Shown here one piece after another: positions 21,122-28,402 of a stretch of 64,000 nucleotides of DNA. The position numbers and the translations under genes were made by a program. The stretch spans positions 62,001 through 126,000 of the forward strand of contig JAOULX010000006.1 in the NCBI GenBank assembly GCA_029881795.1, written 5' to 3'. Source of the stretch: Gammaproteobacteria bacterium. Lineage in GTDB: Bacteria; Pseudomonadota; Gammaproteobacteria; SZUA-229. The notes below the pieces were generated by a model. It had not been told where the DNA came from. It saw only the letters and a list, made by a program, of their open reading frames with translations, and searched no databases. Each line of letters starts with the position of its first letter. Within the stretch, counting starts at the first letter, position 1.

Positions 21122-22399
21122 TTAGATTTTTTCTGCCTGTGAAAAACCATTGGCAATAAAAGGTGCTAGGTTAGTCATCAGTTCAACCTGTTCATCAGAA
21201 TAGGCGTATTCATCACCGGCTACGAAGACCAGCAGACCCTGCCAGTTATCGTCTGATTTTAGCGGCACTATTAAAACGGATTTTAGCAGGCCCATTTTTA
21301 AAATCGCATTCATTAATCTGGCTTGCGTTAGTTTAGCGGCCTGATCCTGCAAATTATCGTATTTAATGGTCTGCTGTGATTTTATAATGTCCAACAGATG
21401 CAGATCCTTTGTCGTCATTGTTGACAGTGACTCTAGTGCTGTATGACTAGCTGTTCGCTCCGAGCGCATACTCATCATGCTCAGGTTCTCGTCTGCTTCA
21501 TTAAGGTGCCACAGGCCAAGCCATTCTATCGGCAAATAGCCGGTGGCTTCTTTGTACAAGGAATCCACTTTGTTCTCAGCACTGCCATGGCGGTGCATCT
21601 TGCTTAACATGGTCACAACAAAACGAGTGCGTGCAGACAGTGTATTAAAAGCATCAGACAGCGCAGCTAGCTCATCGTTACCGCGTACCTTTAACTGATA
21701 ACCGAAGTCACCTTGAGCGACACGCTGGCAGCCCTTAATGGTCTGAGTTATGCGTCGTATTACACTGACATAGAACCAGATAATTCCTAATAACAGAGAG
21801 ATACCAGCACCAATAAAAGCTCTGTTTGTCAGCTCTTTGTTAGCGTGTAATTGTTTTTCAATCGAATCGTCAATAGTCTTAATCAAATAACCGGTTATTT
21901 GATTAATGAGTTGCTGATTTTCCTGTACATAATCTGCACCCCATTCGAGTCTGGGTTCTTTAAGGTTGTCACCCAGTTTTTTCATAAGACCACGCCTGAA
22001 GCTAAGCCAGTTGTCTTTTAATGTCGTAATGCTATTCATCAACGAATTGTCAACACTGTGGAATGTCTTTATCGGTAGGGCAGAGGCTGTTTTTTCGATT
22101 TGCTGAATCTGGCTCTCGAAAGCATCCAGATCATTCATAAAATCAGGGTAAAAAATCACAAGGTCCCGAAAGTAGGGCGCGTAGTCACGTGGAGCATTAC
22201 TGGCATAAGTTGCCCCTCGACGTTTAATAGCCTGTCCTTGTGTTTCAAGTTGCTTTACCTGACTGAGCAATTGCTGGCTGGCATGATTTTCTTCTGCTAA
22301 TAAGTTGATATAAATAATAATGACTGCAGCACCAATAATTAAAACACCAAGCCCAGCAAAAACTTTTATTTGAAGCCAGTTAATAACGCTTTTTTTCAT
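21122..22399 (-). CDS. Membrane HAMP-GAF sensor protein without output domain
   Basis: 425 residues. One transmembrane helix near the N-terminus (about 11-32) and a second (about 195-215) frame a helical periplasmic domain of about 160 residues, similar in layout to type IV pili/chemotaxis-type sensors. A HAMP linker follows (RRITQTIKGCQRVAQGDFGYQLKVRGNDELAALSDAFN region, about 215-265). The C-terminal part (about 270-420) reads as a GAF domain: SVLIVPLKSDDNWQGLLVFV and EQVELMTNLAPFIANGF. No kinase, GGDEF, EAL or methyl-accepting module follows, and the stop comes just after the GAF domain. It could signal by protein contact or be a truncated derivative of a kinase. Confidence 0.8.
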   Translation of the reverse strand: MKKSVINWLQIKVFAGLGVLIIGAAVIIIYINLLAEENHASQQLLSQVKQLETQGQAIKRRGATYASNAPRDYAPYFRDLVIFYPDFMNDLDAFESQIQQIEKTASALPIKTFHSVDNSLMNSITTLKDNWLSFRRGLMKKLGDNLKEPRLEWGADYVQENQQLINQITGYLIKTIDDSIEKQLHANKELTNRAFIGAGISLLLGIIWFYVSVIRRITQTIKGCQRVAQGDFGYQLKVRGNDELAALSDAFNTLSARTRFVVTMLSKMHRHGSAENKVDSLYKEATGYLPIEWLGLWHLNEADENLSMMSMRSERTASHTALESLSTMTTKDLHLLDIIKSQQTIKYDNLQDQAAKLTQARLMNAILKMGLLKSVLIVPLKSDDNWQGLLVFVAGDEYAYSDEQVELMTNLAPFIANGFSQAEKI

Positions 22400-22530
22400 T
22401 TGTATTACCTGATAATTATTTTAGTTATTTTGTGAGTGAAAAGCAGCAAATGGCTTTTATCATCTCGTAATATATGAATGATATGATTGAAATTAAATTA
22501 TATAGTTCAAGTTTTTATGAAAATATTCTG

Positions 22531-22772
22531 GGTAAAGAAGGTGTAATCATTCACCACATCAGCTGTACAGACCATCAGTAGAACAGCACAGCAGCGTCAA
22601 TAGGCTGTTCAAAGCACATACAGATAAAATCAATTAATTGATATAAGAGCGTCCTGATCAACAGGGGCGCCTTGAGGAAATGACTGTCTCAAAAACAAGC
22701 TAGAAGCTAGCTTAAAATGTAAAGTTGGTCAGGCGAGTCGATGCCGCTCAAAACAGCTCCGACCCATATAAT
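22531..22772 (+). pseudogene. Decayed 3' part of a Y1-type transposase gene
   Basis: The 240 bases from GGTAAAGAAGG at 22531 to CTCCGACCC near 22763 align by eye with 23850-24101, the 3' end of the transposase further right. Shared stretches include AGCTGTACAGAC, CTGTTCAAAGCACA, AGGAAATGACT and AAAATGTAA. It contains several stops and indels and no start. Bases 22400-22530, left of it, look like the upstream region of the HAMP-GAF gene and do not resemble transposase. So only the 3' tail of an older copy remains here, and this fills most of the gap between the HAMP-GAF and cupin genes. Confidence 0.8.
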
Positions 22773-22818
22773 ACTTATCAAGTTTTTTAGTCTGATTTTG
22801 TAAAAAAAATTTTTGTCA

Positions 22819-23220
22819 TTAGTTTTCGACAGTAAATCCGAACGCCTTGTCATGCACATAAACCAGTTTGCACTCATCTATATATTTTGCATCGTGGATT
22901 CTTCCTGCCTTAATATAACCGGTCTCACCTTTATTCAGAATTACTTTTTCACCGTCGTGGATAAGTCCATCCGCAGACTGGATGTAAAATTGGATCGACA
23001 TTTTTCCTTCTACAACAATCGTCATGTCATCACCGGGATGTGAATGAGGTGGTTCTTCTGTTCCTGCTTCCCAGCGTTCCAGCATGACCTCTGCTCCATC
23101 AGGGTTTGTAGGGTAACTTGTTCTTACAGTAAAACCCGCCGGGGTATCAGCAGTTGATACGTGATTGTCCCAGACTGCACTGGTTTCGCTTGTTACTTCT
23201 TTGTTTATATCTTTAGTCAT
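22819..23220 (-). CDS. Single-domain cupin protein
   Basis: 133 residues with a double-stranded beta-helix signature. Motif 1 is PPHSHPGDDMTIVVEGKMSI (about 57-76, with His-x-His and a later acidic residue) and motif 2 is GETGYIKAGRIHDAKYI (about 98-114, with the third metal-type His). No signal peptide. Small cupins of this kind bind a metal ion and act as sugar or small-molecule isomerases, dioxygenases or sensors; which one cannot be told here. The gene is isolated, lying between a decayed transposase tail and a damaged transposase gene, so it may have moved with them. Confidence 0.8.
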   Translation of the reverse strand: MTKDINKEVTSETSAVWDNHVSTADTPAGFTVRTSYPTNPDGAEVMLERWEAGTEEPPHSHPGDDMTIVVEGKMSIQFYIQSADGLIHDGEKVILNKGETGYIKAGRIHDAKYIDECKLVYVHDKAFGFTVEN

Positions 23221-23334
23221 TATCTCGGCCGTATACTAATGTAGTGTTCATGTATTGTACTATCAAGTTTCGAGGTCATTAACTTACTATTTACACAGGA
23301 TTTCAACTCAGGACATTTGGGGTCTAGTAAACTA

Positions 23335-23355
23335 AAGGGGTCGGAGCCCTTTGTG
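23335..23355 (+). repeat. Left inverted repeat of transposase element
   Basis: 21 bases that begin AAGGGGTCGGAG and end CCCTTTGTG. The reverse complement of 24083-24103 matches at 20 of 21 positions (G/A difference near the middle). The pair brackets the transposase frame, starting 54 bp before its start codon. Such GGGGTC-type ends are familiar next to REP-associated or IS200-like Y1 transposases. Confidence 0.8.
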
Positions 23356-23408
23356 TTTAACGTCAATGGTGATACTCTAATTTTTCACTGAGTCTGTAGG
23401 AGAATAGT

Positions 23409-24107
23409 GTGCCAAGGAAGCCACGGTTTTACCTGCCAGGGATACCTGTTCACATCGTTCAAAGAGGTCATAGTCGACAGCCTGTATTCTTTGAAAATGA
23501 TGATTATCACACCTATCTCCATTGGTTGTCCGAAGCTGCAGAGCGTTATGGATGCGCTATACATGCCTATGTGTTAATGACGAATCATATCCATCTTCTC
23601 GTTACACCAGAGGGTAAACAAAGCGTCAGCTTGATGATGCAATATATAGATAGGCGATATGTGCCTTATATAAATCAATCCTATGGCACCACTGGTAGTA
23701 TCTGGGAAGGGCGTTATAAAGCCGGTATGACTCATGACGAAGAATACCTGCTAACCTGTATGCGTTATATTGAACTCAACCCAGTAAGAGCCAATATGGT
23801 TAAAAACCCATTTGCGTATCGTTGGTCAAGCTAGAAATGCAATGCTCAAGGTAAAGAAGACACAATCATTACCCCGCATGAGCTGTACAGACAATTAGGT
23901 AGAACAAAGCAACAGCGTCAACAGGCGTATAAAGCGCTGTTCAAAGCACACATAGATAAAGAACAATTAAGCGATATAAGGGCATCCTGGCAAACAGGAA
24001 CGCCTTTAGGAAATGACTATTTCAAAACAAAGATAGAAGCTAAATTAAAATGTAAGATTGGGCAGCCGAGGCGAGGAAGGCCCACAAAGGGCTCTGACCC
24101 CTTATAA
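23409..24107 (+). pseudogene. Y1-type (Transposase_17/RAYT-like) transposase interrupted by one stop codon
   Basis: Starts at GTG 23409 with PRKPRFYLPGIPVHIVQRGH. The HUH-type motif appears as MTNHIHLLVTPEG, and the C-terminal YIELNPVRANMV is typical of the REP-associated tyrosine transposase group. An in-frame TAG at 23832-23834 follows YRWSS, where relatives normally continue with Tyr. Downstream, the same frame stays open for another 90 codons (GKEDTIITPHELYRQLGRT, later GTPLGNDYFKTKIEAKLKC, then RRGRPTKGS) to TAA at 24105. So one nonsense change, with no frameshift, divides the gene. The N-terminal 141 residues keep the catalytic HxH, but I would expect impaired activity. It overlaps the right inverted repeat at its 3' end. 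Confidence 0.88.
24083..24103 (-). repeat. Right inverted repeat of transposase element
   Basis: Partner of 23335-23355 (20 of 21 bases in reverse complement). It lies inside the last codons of the transposase frame, which ends 4 bases later. The sequence reads CACAAAGGGCTCTGACCCC on the plus strand before the last two T. Confidence 0.8.
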
Positions 24108-24129
24108 TTTCGCTGACCCCTTATAATTT
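24094..24129 (+). repeat. Tandem 17-bp repeat at element right end
   Basis: CTGACCCCTTATAATTT occurs at 24094-24110 and again, identical, at 24113-24129, separated by CG. The first copy overlaps the right inverted repeat and the transposase stop codon. This may reflect a partial duplication of the element end or a hot spot for repeated insertion. Confidence 0.8.
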
Positions 24130-24319
24130 AAGAGGCCGAATATATGTCAGCACGATCCTTTTCTCTGGTGACGGTTGTGTGAAATGCTAATAAATTAAAA
24201 CATTGTGCATAAACGGTACAGTGTAAGGGAATGTTTTGTTGACATAACTGGGGCGTCCATATATGTCTTGTTTAGTTTGTTCTTGGAGTTCTGTCAATAG
24301 CTGTACATATCAAGTTATA

Positions 24320-24350
24320 AAACTGTAAAATAAGACCAATAAACTGTAAA
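24320..24350 (+). promoter_or_regulatory. Paired direct repeats upstream of HTH gene (possible operator)
   Basis: AAACTGTAAA at 24320-24329 is repeated exactly at 24341-24350, with starts 21 bp apart, two helical turns, so both would face the same side of the DNA. The second copy ends 17 bp before the ATG of the HTH gene at 24368. A possible -35 (TTGACA, 24239-24244) lies about 75 bp further upstream, with only a poor -10. The position suits autoregulation by the HTH protein, but that is inference. Confidence 0.5.
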
Positions 24351-24367
24351 TAATCACATCAAACATA

Positions 24368-24556
24368 ATGTCTAAATTATATACAACAGATGAGGCTGCT
24401 ACTTTCCTTGGAGTCAGTGCGTCCCGGGTAAGGCAGCTTATTTTAGAAAAAAGGCTTAAATCACAAAAAATTGGACGAGATCATATCATTACTGAAATCG
24501 ACCTACTTGAATTTAAAGATATTGGTCCTCTGAAACGTGGACGTCCCAAAATATAA
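24368..24556 (+). CDS. Small helix-turn-helix protein (HTH_17/excisionase-like)
   Basis: 62 residues: LYTTDEAATFLGVSASRVRQ and then LILEKRLKSQKIGRDHIIT read as the MerR/excisionase-type winged helix-turn-helix that binds DNA (helix, turn, recognition helix with SRVRQ, then wing). The C-terminus is basic (LKRGRPKI). It lies 60 bp upstream of the DNA methyltransferase on the same strand, so it may regulate the restriction-modification genes. Usual controller (C) proteins of such systems are of the different HTH_3/Xre type, so this would be an atypical one. No clear ribosome site is seen before the ATG. Confidence 0.8.
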   Translation: MSKLYTTDEAATFLGVSASRVRQLILEKRLKSQKIGRDHIITEIDLLEFKDIGPLKRGRPKI

Positions 24557-24616
24557 CTTGCGCATGCGTTAGGAATTAATTACTATAGTCTTGGTTTTAC
24601 TTCAATAAGTAATGTG

Positions 24617-25450
24617 ATGAATTATTCTAAAATTAAACCCACAAAGAAAAATCCTATTAGCGTTGTTAATGGAGATACTCGAGACCTCATAAAGAGTTTG
24701 CCCGATAACTCCGTGCAATGTGTAATTACATCACCTCCTTACTGGGGAGTTAGAGACTATGGAGTTGAAAATCAAATAGGCGCAGAGCCAGATATTAAAG
24801 ATTATATTAAAGATTTGGTTGAGGTGTTTTCAGAAGTGCGGCGTGTTCTTAAAGATGATGGTACATTTTGGTTAAATATAGCTAATACTTATACCTCCGG
24901 AGGGCGAAAATGGCGTCAGAAGGACTCAAAAAATAAAAATCGTGGCATGTCATATAGACCACCGACACCTGAAGGCCTCAAAAAGAAAGATTTAATTGGG
25001 GTTGCATGGATGCTTGCAATGGAATGTCAAAAAGAAGGCTGGTATTTAAGAAATGATATTATTTGGCATAAACCTAACTGCCAGCCTGAGAGTGTACGTG
25101 ATAGACTCACAGTATCTCATGAATATGTATTTATGTTCACTAAATCTGAAAAATATTTATTTAATCAGCAGGCTATAAAAGAGCCTACGGCTGATGGAAA
25201 ATCTACAAGAAATAAGAGAACTGTTTGGTCGGTAAACACAGAACCCTTTCCTGATGCTCATTTTGCAGTATTCCCTCCATCATTAATTGAACCCTGTATG
25301 CTTTCAGGAACCAATGAGGGTGATACTGTCTTAGATCCATTTTTTGGTGCAGGAACTGTTGGGCTAGTAGCTAAGTCACTAAATAGAAAGTGTATTGGTT
25401 TAGAACTTAACCCAGATTATATTGACATTATAAATAAACGAATAAGTTAA
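24617..25450 (+). CDS. Type II DNA methyltransferase, SPPY (N4-cytosine type), beta class
   Basis: 277 residues. The catalytic motif VITSPPYWGV (residues about 37-46) is near the N-terminus and the AdoMet-binding motif DPFFGAGTVGL (about 240-250) near the C-terminus, so the order IV then I marks the beta class. SPPY rather than DPPY favours N4-cytosine methylation. The frame opens with GTG at 24614 immediately followed by ATG at 24617; I chose the ATG. The 3' end overlaps that of the convergent endonuclease gene by 4 bp, the usual tight pairing of a restriction-modification system. It should protect the endonuclease target, which I infer to be CCCGGG-like from the similarity of the partner to SmaI. 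Confidence 0.93.
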   Translation: MNYSKIKPTKKNPISVVNGDTRDLIKSLPDNSVQCVITSPPYWGVRDYGVENQIGAEPDIKDYIKDLVEVFSEVRRVLKDDGTFWLNIANTYTSGGRKWRQKDSKNKNRGMSYRPPTPEGLKKKDLIGVAWMLAMECQKEGWYLRNDIIWHKPNCQPESVRDRLTVSHEYVFMFTKSEKYLFNQQAIKEPTADGKSTRNKRTVWSVNTEPFPDAHFAVFPPSLIEPCMLSGTNEGDTVLDPFFGAGTVGLVAKSLNRKCIGLELNPDYIDIINKRIS

Positions 25451-26214
25451 CTTTTAACTTTAAAAGACCAAGTAGCATGAACAACGCAGTATTCTTTTAA
25501 TAGATTTTTTATTTGTAGCTTGCGTTCACCTCCACCGTCGAAATATAAGCTATATTTAAGTTTTTTATCCACATCTCTAATATAGCAATAACCAGGCTTT
25601 GGGTATTGTTTACTTTCAAGCCTCATTTCAAGCTCGCCTTTACTGGCCTCAAGCAAGAGGTCTTTAGGTATTTCAACTAACTCATATCTCCACGTGCTTG
25701 GGCCTTTTTCAAGAGCTCTTAAAGTAAATATTTTTTCATAGTTATTTAGATGACTAAGATATAAAACCATTAAATTTTTAAGATCTGATGGATTATCACC
25801 CCATTCGCCTTTACCTAATTCCATAAATTTACTGACCCAGATTTTTTCTTCCTTTATATTTTTGTCAGCTTGTGTTTTTAATGAAATTCTAACCGATTTT
25901 ACTTCAATATCATGGCCGGGGTTTCCCTTAGGTGCTAGCCTTGAATTTTGATTATCAGATTTGAATGCTTGATCTAACGCATATTCAAATTTATCTTTTG
26001 TAAAAGGTTCTGCAGAAAAGGTATGGTGAATTCTTAGAGAGTCACCAATATTTTGAATTATTGTCTCGTTAACAAAGTCCTTATTTAAAAGCTTGTGTGA
26101 ATACGATGATTCAAATGATGTAATTATTTTTGATATCCAGAATAACTGGCCTTGAGTAAGAGAGTTTAGTTTTGTAATTAGCTGTGATATTAGTTTACTT
26201 TTAGATAGTTTCAT
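25447..26214 (-). CDS. SmaI-like type II restriction endonuclease
   Basis: 255 residues, close to the length I remember for R.SmaI (about 247). From memory, these stretches are near-identical to SmaI: GNPGHDI (97-103), SLKTQADKNI (111-120; ALKTEAAKNI in SmaI), VSKFMELGKGEW (127-138), the YEKIFTLR segment, VEIPKDLLLEA (180-190), KPGYCYI and SLYFDGGGERKLQIK (222-236). PGHD followed by SLK about nine residues later fits a PD-(D/E)xK-type core with an altered acidic position. It should cut unmethylated CCCGGG or a related site. It is the last gene of a minus-strand operon, 2 bp after the HEPN gene, and is convergent with the methyltransferase. The alignment is recalled, not computed. Confidence 0.88.
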   Translation of the reverse strand: MKLSKSKLISQLITKLNSLTQGQLFWISKIITSFESSYSHKLLNKDFVNETIIQNIGDSLRIHHTFSAEPFTKDKFEYALDQAFKSDNQNSRLAPKGNPGHDIEVKSVRISLKTQADKNIKEEKIWVSKFMELGKGEWGDNPSDLKNLMVLYLSHLNNYEKIFTLRALEKGPSTWRYELVEIPKDLLLEASKGELEMRLESKQYPKPGYCYIRDVDKKLKYSLYFDGGGERKLQIKNLLKEYCVVHATWSFKVKS

Positions 26215-26216
26215 TT

Positions 26217-26918
26217 TTATGATGGCCAGTACATGCTACCGCTATTTTTTGTAACATGTTTATGTAATACCTTATCAATAAATTGTACAAAATCTATAAT
26301 ATTTCTTAGATTTACATTTACATCTTGGTATGTAAGGTTGATGTTGACAACTTCATGAGCGATGGATGTCCGAGTGTCTGAGAATGATTTTAGAATAAAC
26401 TTAAAATCCCTTTTTCCTACTCGATTCACTTCATTGAATATATGGTTAATCCCAAAGCGTCTAAATGCCTTAAGTAAATTATCCTCGGAAGGATATTTTT
26501 TGTCAGCAATATATTCACTTTGATGTATGACCTTTTTTATTTTAGTACTATTGTCATGCAAAAGTTTACTTTGGCTATTTCTCATTACTTTTTTCATTAG
26601 TGAGTATTCATCACCATTGACAATAAAAGACTTATAGGCGTTTATGTTTTTATTAATTATCGCCATGTTTATGAGTTCACTTGGGAGTAGGTTTAAATTG
26701 CAATTATTCTTATGCAGCATGGTTAACCAATCTTCAAAAATTGCTTTAATATAATCTTCAAGAGCAGCAGAAGATTGAAAAAACGCTGATTTAAAAACAC
26801 ATTGCATTATGTCATATGGAATTTTATTCTTCTTCAAAGATGCAGTCTTTGATTGTGAAATAAAGTGTTTTATTGCTTTCTCACAGTCGCAGCGAGCAGA
26901 GCTTTTTCTGTAGGGCAT
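26217..26918 (-). CDS. HEPN-domain protein (putative RNase), restriction-island
   Basis: 233 residues, basic and helical with no signal peptide. Near the C-terminus SFSDTRTSIAHEVVNINLTY contains R183-x4-H188 (RTSIAH), the Rx4-6H active-site motif of HEPN ribonucleases, on a helix with the usual preceding Asp. The N-terminal half (FFQSSAALEDYIKAIFEDW) also looks like the opening helix pair of RiboL-PSP-HEPN or MAE_28990-type proteins. It is the middle gene of a three-gene operon: 1 bp after the DUF262 gene and 2 bp before the endonuclease. A HEPN protein beside DUF262 is a known pairing in defence islands; HEPN proteins usually cut RNA. Base composition is clearly more AT-rich than the flanking chromosome. 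Confidence 0.75.
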   Translation of the reverse strand: MPYRKSSARCDCEKAIKHFISQSKTASLKKNKIPYDIMQCVFKSAFFQSSAALEDYIKAIFEDWLTMLHKNNCNLNLLPSELINMAIINKNINAYKSFIVNGDEYSLMKKVMRNSQSKLLHDNSTKIKKVIHQSEYIADKKYPSEDNLLKAFRRFGINHIFNEVNRVGKRDFKFILKSFSDTRTSIAHEVVNINLTYQDVNVNLRNIIDFVQFIDKVLHKHVTKNSGSMYWPS

Positions 26919-26919
26919 C

Positions 26920-28038
26920 TTAGTTTATATGTTTTTTTATTAGTTTTTTTACTTGGTTAATTCTATGTTTTACATTAGCGGTCGCACTCGTCCCTACAGA
27001 TATTGCAGTACTAAATTTTTCATCATTCAATAGTTGATGATATTCAATTAAAAAATTATTTTTATTAAATTTTGAGATATTTCTTTTTGTTAGACTCGTA
27101 CTGCTAAAGCCAATCATAACGGCATCAAATAAAGCAGAGTTAATGCTCTTATTGTAGGTGTTCTTGTTTTTGTCATAAGTTCTAAATGCTGCGTGATCAA
27201 AAACATCATGAACTAATTCAATAGTTGATAAGAATAATGTCTTCCATTTTAGGCTTTCTTCTGGAGTCAGGTTTGAATGTTTTTCACAAAACGTATCTAG
27301 GAAGGTTTTCAATGGTTTTTTATAAGATCTAAGCTCTACTAAGAGAGAGAAATATCTTAATATTAATTCGCTTCCTTTCATACGGTTGTCATTCTTATAG
27401 CCAGTAATTTTTTTCCATATCTTTTCTTCTGCAAGCTGATCGATTAGATTTATCAGTTCGCCATGATAGACACCATGCCGAATTTCCTGGTGATTAAGCT
27501 GAACTGCCCCAGTATTTAGCCTCTCAAATACATCCATTTTGATTTGTGGGTGTGTCTCTTTTAATATTGTGATACAGCGCAATGTTCTATTAAGGATATG
27601 ACGTTTTATTCTTGGGTCTAAATTGCTACACAGACTTCCATTTAATTCAGGATATGTTGTTAGTCCTTGCAGTTCAAAGTCATCATTAAGGAATAGGTTT
27701 ATTGATGTCAGACGTTGATTGCCATCAATTACAGCAAGGGTTTCATTCTTTTCTTGATTCAAGTAAATTACTGGGATAGGGCATTGAATAATCAAAGATT
27801 CTATCAACTTTGATGCTTGTGTTCTGTTCCAAACATAACTCCTTTGAAATTTAGGTACAAAAATAGTTTGATTATTTAAATAATCATTTAATGTTCCTAT
27901 AGAAAAATCATAACTTTCAGTATGTAATCGACGTTTCTCTGGTGATATGTTTAAAACTTCTAAGTCTGCAGGTTTATCTTCAATTGGGAATAAGATGTCA
28001 GCTAGTGATTTAGATTTGGTTTCTTTTTTTCTTGCCAT
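26920..28038 (-). CDS. DUF262 (ParB/Srx-like, GmrS-type N-terminal) protein
   Basis: 372 residues. DUF262 hallmarks are KFQRSYVWNR (63-72), VIDGNQRLTSI (103-113; the DGQQR nucleotide-binding motif with Asn for the first Gln) and FERLNTGAVQLNHQEIR (171-187). In GmrSD/BrxU-type modification-dependent restriction enzymes DUF262 binds NTP and is joined to an HNH DUF1524 domain; this protein ends after a helical region with no HNH motif, so any nuclease activity would have to come from the neighbouring HEPN protein or endonuclease. It is the first gene of the operon; the ATG at 28038 follows a 364-bp AT-rich region that must hold the promoter. Low GC suggests horizontal transfer. Confidence 0.87.
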   Translation of the reverse strand: MARKKETKSKSLADILFPIEDKPADLEVLNISPEKRRLHTESYDFSIGTLNDYLNNQTIFVPKFQRSYVWNRTQASKLIESLIIQCPIPVIYLNQEKNETLAVIDGNQRLTSINLFLNDDFELQGLTTYPELNGSLCSNLDPRIKRHILNRTLRCITILKETHPQIKMDVFERLNTGAVQLNHQEIRHGVYHGELINLIDQLAEEKIWKKITGYKNDNRMKGSELILRYFSLLVELRSYKKPLKTFLDTFCEKHSNLTPEESLKWKTLFLSTIELVHDVFDHAAFRTYDKNKNTYNKSINSALFDAVMIGFSSTSLTKRNISKFNKNNFLIEYHQLLNDEKFSTAISVGTSATANVKHRINQVKKLIKKHIN

Positions 28039-28402
28039 GATTTTTTGTGATTCTCTAGTAACAATTTATATTACTTTATCATGATTTATGTGATTTTTTT
28101 AAATAGATTAGGATGCTGTTTAATGAGTCGTTATAGACGAGCGCTCAACGTCTACACGTGCAAGTGTATAGAAATTTCTTAACGGGCTGGTCATTCATTG
28201 ATAAGTCATTGATTTTAAAGAAAACAGGGTCAAACTCGATATAAAGCAAGTCTATTCAATTGTAGTTGTTACTAAGTTTGGAAAATGATTAATTACAAAC
28301 TAGGTTTTCTTCGTTTAAGGGAGGAGGCTGGCTGGGAGGTTTTAAAGATAATCAGAATCCCTACGGGATAATCTATTTTCGTGTCCTCTTCACACGAAAG
28401 AA
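28039..28402. other. Intergenic between DUF262 gene and tRNA-Leu
   Basis: 364 bp, AT-rich next to the DUF262 start and more mixed near the tRNA. Small inverted repeats are present: TAGACG/CGTCTA (28134-28139 with 28149-28154), TACAC/GTGTA (28153 with 28164) and TTTCGTGT/ACACGAAA (28377-28384 with 28392-28399) just downstream of the tRNA-Leu 3' end. None has a T-run good enough for a terminator call. No integrase, and I did not spot a second copy of the tRNA 3' end as an attachment site. Confidence 0.5.

Noticed and set aside
23409-23834. 141-residue transposase as a complete gene
   Set aside because: The frame continues after a single TAG for 90 more codons with family-like content, so I treat it as an interrupted gene and not a short intact one.
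24320-24350. Interpretation of the two AAACTGTAAA copies as short tandem CRISPR-like repeats
   Set aside because: Only two copies and they sit directly before a start codon; a regulatory role is simpler.
24614-24616. GTG as the methyltransferase start
   Set aside because: An ATG follows immediately; the two differ by one residue, and ATG is the safer choice.
22400-28402. CRISPR array or prophage
   Set aside because: No regularly spaced repeats, no integrase, capsid or terminase-like frames were seen; only transposase remnants and restriction-type genes.
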